DNA of 64,000 bases. Origin: Diphasiastrum complanatum (Eukaryota; Streptophyta; Lycopodiopsida; Lycopodiales; Lycopodiaceae). The stretch is taken from positions 34,735,143 to 34,799,142 of the forward strand of contig CM055096.1 of NCBI GenBank assembly GCA_029204225.1, read 5' to 3'. Shown here piece by piece: positions 25,640 through 64,000 of the stretch; the stretch's first letter is position 1; every line of letters starts with the position of its first letter. The notes beneath the pieces were generated by a model. It had not been told where the DNA came from. It ran no database searches and saw only the letters and a program-made list of their open reading frames with translations. A program made the translations under genes and the position numbers.

Positions 25640-25910
25640 CATCAAGTTGATTGTTGCTAAGCTCTTGAGTTTGGTGTACGTGACATGGCAACATGAAATG
25701 CATGCGACTTGTGGTATGACGTCATCTTGTGAACGGCGGTGGGAGAAGTATGAGGTGATAGGTGGCTGTAACAAATCACCTCAGTAATGGTGGTACTGCA
25801 TTTGTCACTAATGCTAAAGATCTCTCTGATCATAAGGGCCTGACATCTTTGGTCCTCATAAGATATTAAGGAGTGTAAAGTCATTGGATGGTCCCCATAA
25901 ATCTCAGCTA
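25640..25910 (-). mobile_element. LINE 3' fragment (C-terminal end of ORF2)
   Basis: The - strand frame has IYGDHPMTLHSLISYEDQRC then ALMIREIF. This parallels LFRDTPVTLRSLIAYEDSRC then ALMIRDVY of the LINE at 28-34 kb, so it is a 5'-truncated copy of the same LINE family. Confidence 0.7.
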
Positions 25911-26389
25911 GTCTAAGTATCCTAAATGCATGAATCATTTTTGCCTTAGATGAGGCTCACGATTCTATTTGTAGCTTTCTGAAATCATTTTTATCTTGAC
26001 CTTTTTGGCCTAAATTGCTAGAAGCTTTTCTTTTAGTCGTGCAAATTCTAGAGTCTATGCTATGATGTACTTTAAGGGTCTATATGTCATTCAATAAGTT
26101 GCGGACCCCCTGATGTGCATACCCAATTGATAGACCATAGACAGGGAGTCCAAAGGGTCATGGCAATCGTTTATGAATCAACAACTACTAATATATGTTT
26201 GTAACCTTCTCAGATTCACAAAATAGGAATGCCGAAATGAGGATCAATGGTGAAATTAGGATTAAAATGGTTTCTTAAGAATGCTTTTCCAAGCTGTTAT
26301 TGACTAAGAATGCTATATGAATATATTAGCAAAACAGTCATAGCTAACCCTTGCAGCTGAAGGCTATAGCAATATTAAGAGTCCAACAA

Positions 26390-26545
26390 GGCTACTTGCC
26401 CTTCCTCACTCACATTAAAATCTACATAGAAAGCTTTGAGGGATGGTTTAGACAAGGAGGTGGTGCCAAGCTTAAAATGTGAGTTAAGGCTATTTGTGTG
26501 GTTGATGTGGTTCTTTTGGCAAACTCATTACAAGGCCTTGAACAA
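26390..26545 (+). mobile_element. LINE reverse-transcriptase scrap of a second type
   Basis: The + strand reading contains VKAICVVDVVLLANSLQGLE, matching the LINE RT motif of the form YADDVVLLA.SLQGLQ.HL. The catalytic Y-A-D is already lost. It differs from the LINE at 28-34 kb. Short and frameshifted. Confidence 0.5.
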
Positions 26546-27480
26546 CATCCAGTGGTGGTATATTAATTGAAATTGGAGTGATCCTGATATTTGCATTTGA
26601 GAGGGATAAAGTTCTGTTCACTCAAGAACACAACATTTTGGAGTGAAATACGTCGAAATCTTCATCAGGATGCATGTTTGATTAAGAGGCTTCCTCTGTA
26701 CGGGAAGCCTTTAATGTCTTGGAAGCAAGCATACGAAGAAAGATTGGTAGGCCACATCGTGCTTAAAGTAATTTGTTATTTTGAGAATATATCTTAAATT
26801 CATGCAAGAGATGCTCCTGGACGTGGTGATTCAGATTTGCAAGCGACTTCAAGGCTTAAGTGTATGGTGGAATATTTCAAGAATTTGTTTTCTTACTGGA
26901 AGATGGTTCAGAACAAGCAAAAGGCTCTGATTTGACTAGTAACATTAATCCCCATAGAAAGGTAAAAGGATGCTCAAAGGCCAAATGGGCTGGGCTGGGA
27001 CAAGGGATGAATCATTGTAGCGGGAAGAGAGCATTTGACAAATATGGGCTTGTGCACGTTGAATCTCAGCCATACTCATATCTTGTTTTAGCAGTGAAGA
27101 GACTGTATCAAATTTTGAATTCCAAGTTGTGCGGATGACACTTTTCAGAACCATTTCTGATCTGGCACGAGCATGAATCCTGGAGACTTGGGTTCAAGCA
27201 AAAGATCCTATTATCTGTTTTTGGTTAACCGCGCATTGTAGGTAGGGTAATTTTTCTTTCACAGCTTTTTGCTGCACATTTGCATTTTCCTTTCCTTGTC
27301 TTTTACCATGGCAAACATTGCTTCTCAACAGGTGCATGCTTTAGGATCTGACCATCTTGACTTTTCTGCAAAGCTTCTATTACCTCATCTTTGCTATCAT
27401 ATTCTTGGATTTGATCTTTTATAAGCTACTTCTGGTTTGTAAAAGTAGCAGCTATTAAGTTATATTCTGCTCTATGACAG

Positions 27481-27508
27481 GTTGAATTGTGATCAATTTG
27501 AAGGTGGC
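27481..27508 (+). promoter_or_regulatory. 5'UTR part of FLX-like exon 1
   Basis: Twenty-eight bases lie between the splice acceptor (AG at 27479-27480) and the ATG. They contain an in-frame TGA (27491-27493) but no upstream ATG, so translation should start at 27509. Confidence 0.6.
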
Positions 27509-62156
<34,648 letters not shown>

Positions 62157-62460
62157 AGCAAGAAGAGAAAATTATCTTGAAAAATGAGGCTATTTTACCT
62201 GGATGCTTTTGTACCCGAGAGTAGTCTGCAGATGGCCTCATTTAAGTTTATGTATGGTTTAAAAATAGTGGAATTGCAGTAGCATTGAGTCCTATATACA
62301 TGGATCACCAATATTGCCAAAAATTACGCCCATAATGCTCTGCTAATGATATGTCCTATGTTAGCAATACAAGCACAAGAGGTCATATGCTGGTAACTGT
62401 TTCCAAGTATTATGTGTTCTCTGTGGTTTATTAGTAAATATGATTCCTTTTAGGTTGAGC
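62157..62460 (+). other. Likely 3'UTR of the FLX-like gene
   Basis: AT-rich sequence after the stop codon with no ORF and no transposon match. I see no clear AATAAA close to the stop. T-rich stretches around 62430-62470 could mark the 3' end, but the exact site is not visible. Confidence 0.35.
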
Positions 62461-63534
62461 CCTTTTTCCTTCTCTGCTTTTGGATCCCACTGCCTGACAT
62501 TTTCTGGTGACAATATATTCTGAAACAGTGCCCACATGAAAATATTGCATGTACTCAGTTACTTCCAAGTTTAAAAAAGTAACCTTTTAGCATTGAGCCC
62601 ATGTGATTGATGAATGGCTATTCCATGTGTGTAGCTTGCCCGTTATGTAAAAAATTACGTATTTTTTAACAAAGAAGAAAAAAACCATATCCTGTCTATT
62701 CTGTCTGTTGACTCTATTCTACCTTAACAAAACACATTAGCAGGGGTCTGTTTGTCTCCTTAGGCTTTGTTTCACATCAGGATGGACTGAAGCTTTGTGT
62801 TTTCGGATGGGGGCCGACGAGATCAGGATGAGAATAACAGCCATCTCTGATTATATTGCATGCATTCCATTTCTGGGTGGAAGACCTACGTCAGCCATCA
62901 GCAAGTGTTCATTGCTTAAACTGAAAATACTGTTAACTCTCAAGTACAACCCATGGAACTTACTTTATGAGTAAAAGTTTTCTTTAAGTATTTTGAGCTA
63001 AAATAAAAATAAAATCCAGATGCAAGTGTCCCTCCACAGAATTTATGTGCCCGGTAACCCATGAATTCGATAACCAGAAATTAACAGGCCCATAAAGATT
63101 TGGCTGCTGGTTGATCTTTTAGTTTTGTGAATCAAGATATCATAAAAAATGATGCATGAAAACCATTTACAGCCCATCATATGATCGTTTTGTGTATGAG
63201 CAATTGATATTGTCGCACAGTCTTTATATCATATATTGTTTTTCTTGAGACCTTCACTGGTAGTTTGGATAATCTTAAAATTACAATGAGCCCTTCTCAA
63301 ATGACTAAATAAACCGGTTGGGATTTGTGGCATAGGTTAAGAGCACGCAACACATCTAGGTGTGAAGGAAAATGGCATTGCTTGCATGAATTTCTTGGAT
63401 TGATTCATCCTGAGAGTTATTTCCTGGCTTATTCTTTCCTGAAACCCTGATTCTGAACTCTGCCTGAACCACTGATTCTCAAGCGACAGTTGGATCCTAA
63501 GCCTTCCTAATACAAATTCCAATTCCCCATATAC

Positions 63535-63589
<55 letters not shown>

Positions 63590-63999
63590 CGTTCTGACCC
63601 AGTACGTTCCGGAACTAACGGTAAGGTACATACAATACGTTCCGACCCAAAAGGGCCGGAACAGGTTTCTAAGGTGCATAGATTGTTTGACAGCCTCATC
63701 CACCTGGTAGAGTTACTAATAGCTTTTATTGTGCAGAGCCCCAATGCTATATGCCCTGTGATTTCTATTCTAGTCTATTTTCAATTTCCTTGAATATTAC
63801 AATGGACATAACCAGGTGTGAGAATGGCTAAGAAACTAGGTCTATTCGGCAGAGCCCAAATGCTATATGCTCTGTAATTCCATTTTCAAATATTATAACA
63901 AACATAACGAGGTGTGAGGATGCCTGACCAGATGTGAGAATGCCTAAGAAAGTAGTGACCTGAGAACACAGGAATGTGGCGTTTAGATGTGTCACGCAT
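62461..63999. other. Downstream sequence, no second gene seen
   Basis: AT-rich and noncoding. 63590-63670 has a CGTTCC/GGAAC cluster like the dispersed repeat elsewhere. Repeated words at the far end (AGAGCCCCAATGCTATATGC at 63736 and AGAGCCCAAATGCTATATGC at 63851; AGGTGTGAGAATG) show a diverged duplication of about 115 bp. Confidence 0.45.
63537..63586. repeat. (GA)25 microsatellite
   Basis: 50 bases of GA, downstream of the FLX-like gene and next to a CGTTCC repeat. Confidence 0.97.
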
Positions 64000-64000
64000 T

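Overview
The window looks like plant nuclear DNA, most likely from a seed plant with a large, repeat-rich genome. The evidence is one intron-rich plant gene (FLX-like family) buried among decayed plant Copia, Gypsy, LINE and CACTA elements, with LTR and tRNA-Met or tRNA-Asp primer-site signatures typical of plants. I cannot fix the species, or decide between an early-diverging angiosperm and a gymnosperm. No bacterial-type genes, rRNA genes or intact tRNA genes were seen.

The only convincing host gene is on the + strand and runs from about 27.5 kb to 62.2 kb. It encodes a FLOWERING LOCUS C EXPRESSOR-like (FLX-like) coiled-coil protein. Four coding exons (27509-28083, 50846-50997, 51122-51207, 61350-62156) join with matching phases (2, 1, 0) into an inferred 539-residue protein. 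Introns are 22.8 kb, 0.12 kb and 10.1 kb. A 5'UTR intron ends at 27480, and a CT-rich block near 15.7-15.9 kb is a possible first, noncoding exon. The last exon adds a canonical WW domain and a Gln-rich tail, which I do not recall in FLX-like proteins. Reading through the third splice donor would instead give a roughly 280-residue protein of ordinary FLX size.

0-15.7 kb: nested transposons upstream of the gene. A CACTA end (to 871) sits in a Copia fragment on the - strand (872-1526). A Gypsy 5' LTR (1527-2261) then starts. An unclassified stretch with coiled-coil remnants (3.2-5.9 kb) is followed by a second Copia fragment of the same family with its LTR (6.8-9.7 kb). That fragment is in turn interrupted by a second Gypsy copy of the same family carrying gag, protease and the start of RT (9737-14759).

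15.7-27.5 kb (putative 5'UTR intron): a Copia deletion derivative with a clean 5' LTR (17252-19665), a chromovirus-like Gypsy 3' end on the - strand (22.4-23.6 kb), and fragments of two LINE types (25.6 and 26.4 kb).

28.1-50.8 kb (first coding intron): a nearly full-length LINE on the - strand (28.3-34.0 kb) bracketed by (GA)n tracts. After it come Gypsy copies of one family in opposite orientations (36-37.9 and 38.8-40.4 kb) separated by a Copia 3' end, more Copia pieces (40.4-42.2 kb), a noncoding LTR-element interior (44.8-47.5 kb) and a 202-bp (GA)n tract.

51.2-61.3 kb (third intron): a Gypsy 5' LTR with gag (51.9-53.6 kb), a LINE endonuclease fragment (53.7-54.1 kb), a Copia RT fragment (58.1-58.5 kb) and a possible SINE (59.9 kb). 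All elements appear inactive, with stops, frameshifts or deletions.
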